Source: Eudoraea chungangensis
Lineage (GTDB): Bacteria; Bacteroidota; Bacteroidia; Flavobacteriales; Flavobacteriaceae
Assembly: GCF_029360665.1 (NCBI RefSeq)
Contig: NZ_JARDUB010000006.1
Location: 496,001 to 560,000, forward strand
Length of the DNA stretch: 64,000 nt
Direction of reading: 5' to 3'
The position numbers and the translations under genes were made by a program. The notes below the pieces were generated by a model that was given only the letters and a program-made list of their open reading frames with translations, ran no database searches and had not been told where the DNA came from. Of the stretch, positions 63,835 through 64,000 are shown piece after piece (the first letter of the stretch is position 1; every line of letters begins with the position of its first letter).

Positions 63835-64000
63835 AGGTAGCTAAATTTTGGAAACGTTCAGTTAAAATTAACTAAAAAGCTTATAATCAGCAAAATAATT
63901 AATTCCATACTGCAAAAATAATTTATTTAGATGAGGAAAAAAATATAGAACAAACTCAATTATACTTTATTTTACTTTTTTAATTGATATATGCCGTCTT
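63835..64000. other. terminal non-coding stretch
   Basis: AT-rich sequence upstream of the SPOR-like gene. A -7 match for the minus strand (TATTTTTG) lies at 63913-63920, 79 bp before its start. No frame with coding character is seen before the window ends. Confidence 0.4.

Noticed and set aside
1-64000. rRNA, tRNA, CRISPR arrays, insertion sequences, prophage
   Set aside because: No cloverleaf-like sequence, no regularly spaced repeats, no transposase or integrase frame was noticed on either strand.

Overview
The window is chromosomal DNA of a member of the Bacteroidota, most likely a marine or environmental Flavobacteriaceae. Supporting signs are the AT-rich composition, menaquinone genes, families typical of flavobacteria (DUF6146-like, DUF4834, YfhO, DUF5117-type zinc protease, a CAL67264-like small membrane protein), many SAQ/QAQ signal-peptide ends, weak Shine-Dalgarno sequences, and repeated promoters of the Bacteroidota type TAnnTTTG with an upstream TTTG. 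No rRNA, tRNA, CRISPR array, phage or insertion sequence was seen. The window starts inside a gene and ends in a non-coding stretch.

Layout. 1-3.3 kb: end of a DUF6146-like gene, small membrane proteins, folE, a LolD-type ABC ATPase and a TIGR02757 protein. 3.3-8.1 kb: two Gfo/Idh/MocA oxidoreductases, an exported S10 peptidase and an SGNH hydrolase. 8.2-14.9 kb: PagL-like lipid A deacylase, glycosyltransferase, BatA-type protein, a dihydroorotase homologue that has lost its metal ligands, and an esterase. 15-19 kb: PhnP-like hydrolase, a 485-residue conserved protein of unknown function, a Bcp peroxiredoxin and an endonuclease III without cysteines. 19-21 kb: a tandem duplication of an ECF sigma factor plus a 47-residue small protein, followed by uvrA. 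24-31 kb: a secreted Tyr/Arg-rich protein and a surface-glycan operon (YfhO, glycosyltransferase, flippase, DUF4834). 32-38 kb: a GNAT protein, a pair of PLP enzymes that fit sulfonolipid (capnine) synthesis, and an oligopeptidase B. 38-44 kb: YbaB, DUF1508, threonine aldolase, a DUF5117-type protease, prfB with its programmed frameshift, and ArsC. 44-54 kb: fumC, coiled-coil and GNAT proteins, MBL lipoprotein, ettA, a third Gfo/Idh/MocA protein, an acyl-CoA carboxylase beta subunit and an M24 peptidase. 55-64 kb: menC, a CPBP protease and menE in overlapping frames; a UPF0173 hydrolase; a TPR sensor kinase and LytTR response regulator; menA; and a SPOR-like protein.

The most striking feature is the 681-base gap between the sensor kinase and the LytTR regulator. 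It holds three copies of the same promoter architecture on the minus strand: two GTTGT-type half-sites 21 bp apart, then exactly 33 bp to a TAnnTTTG-like element. Two copies lead into short stretches without an AUG that end in intrinsic terminators (predicted RNAs of about 70-80 nt). The third leads into the kinase gene. This looks like a LytTR-controlled circuit with two small RNAs and kinase autoregulation. A second notable system is the duplicated sigma-factor/small-protein module, in which each small gene follows a conserved hairpin. All product names come from motif recognition by eye; no database search was run.
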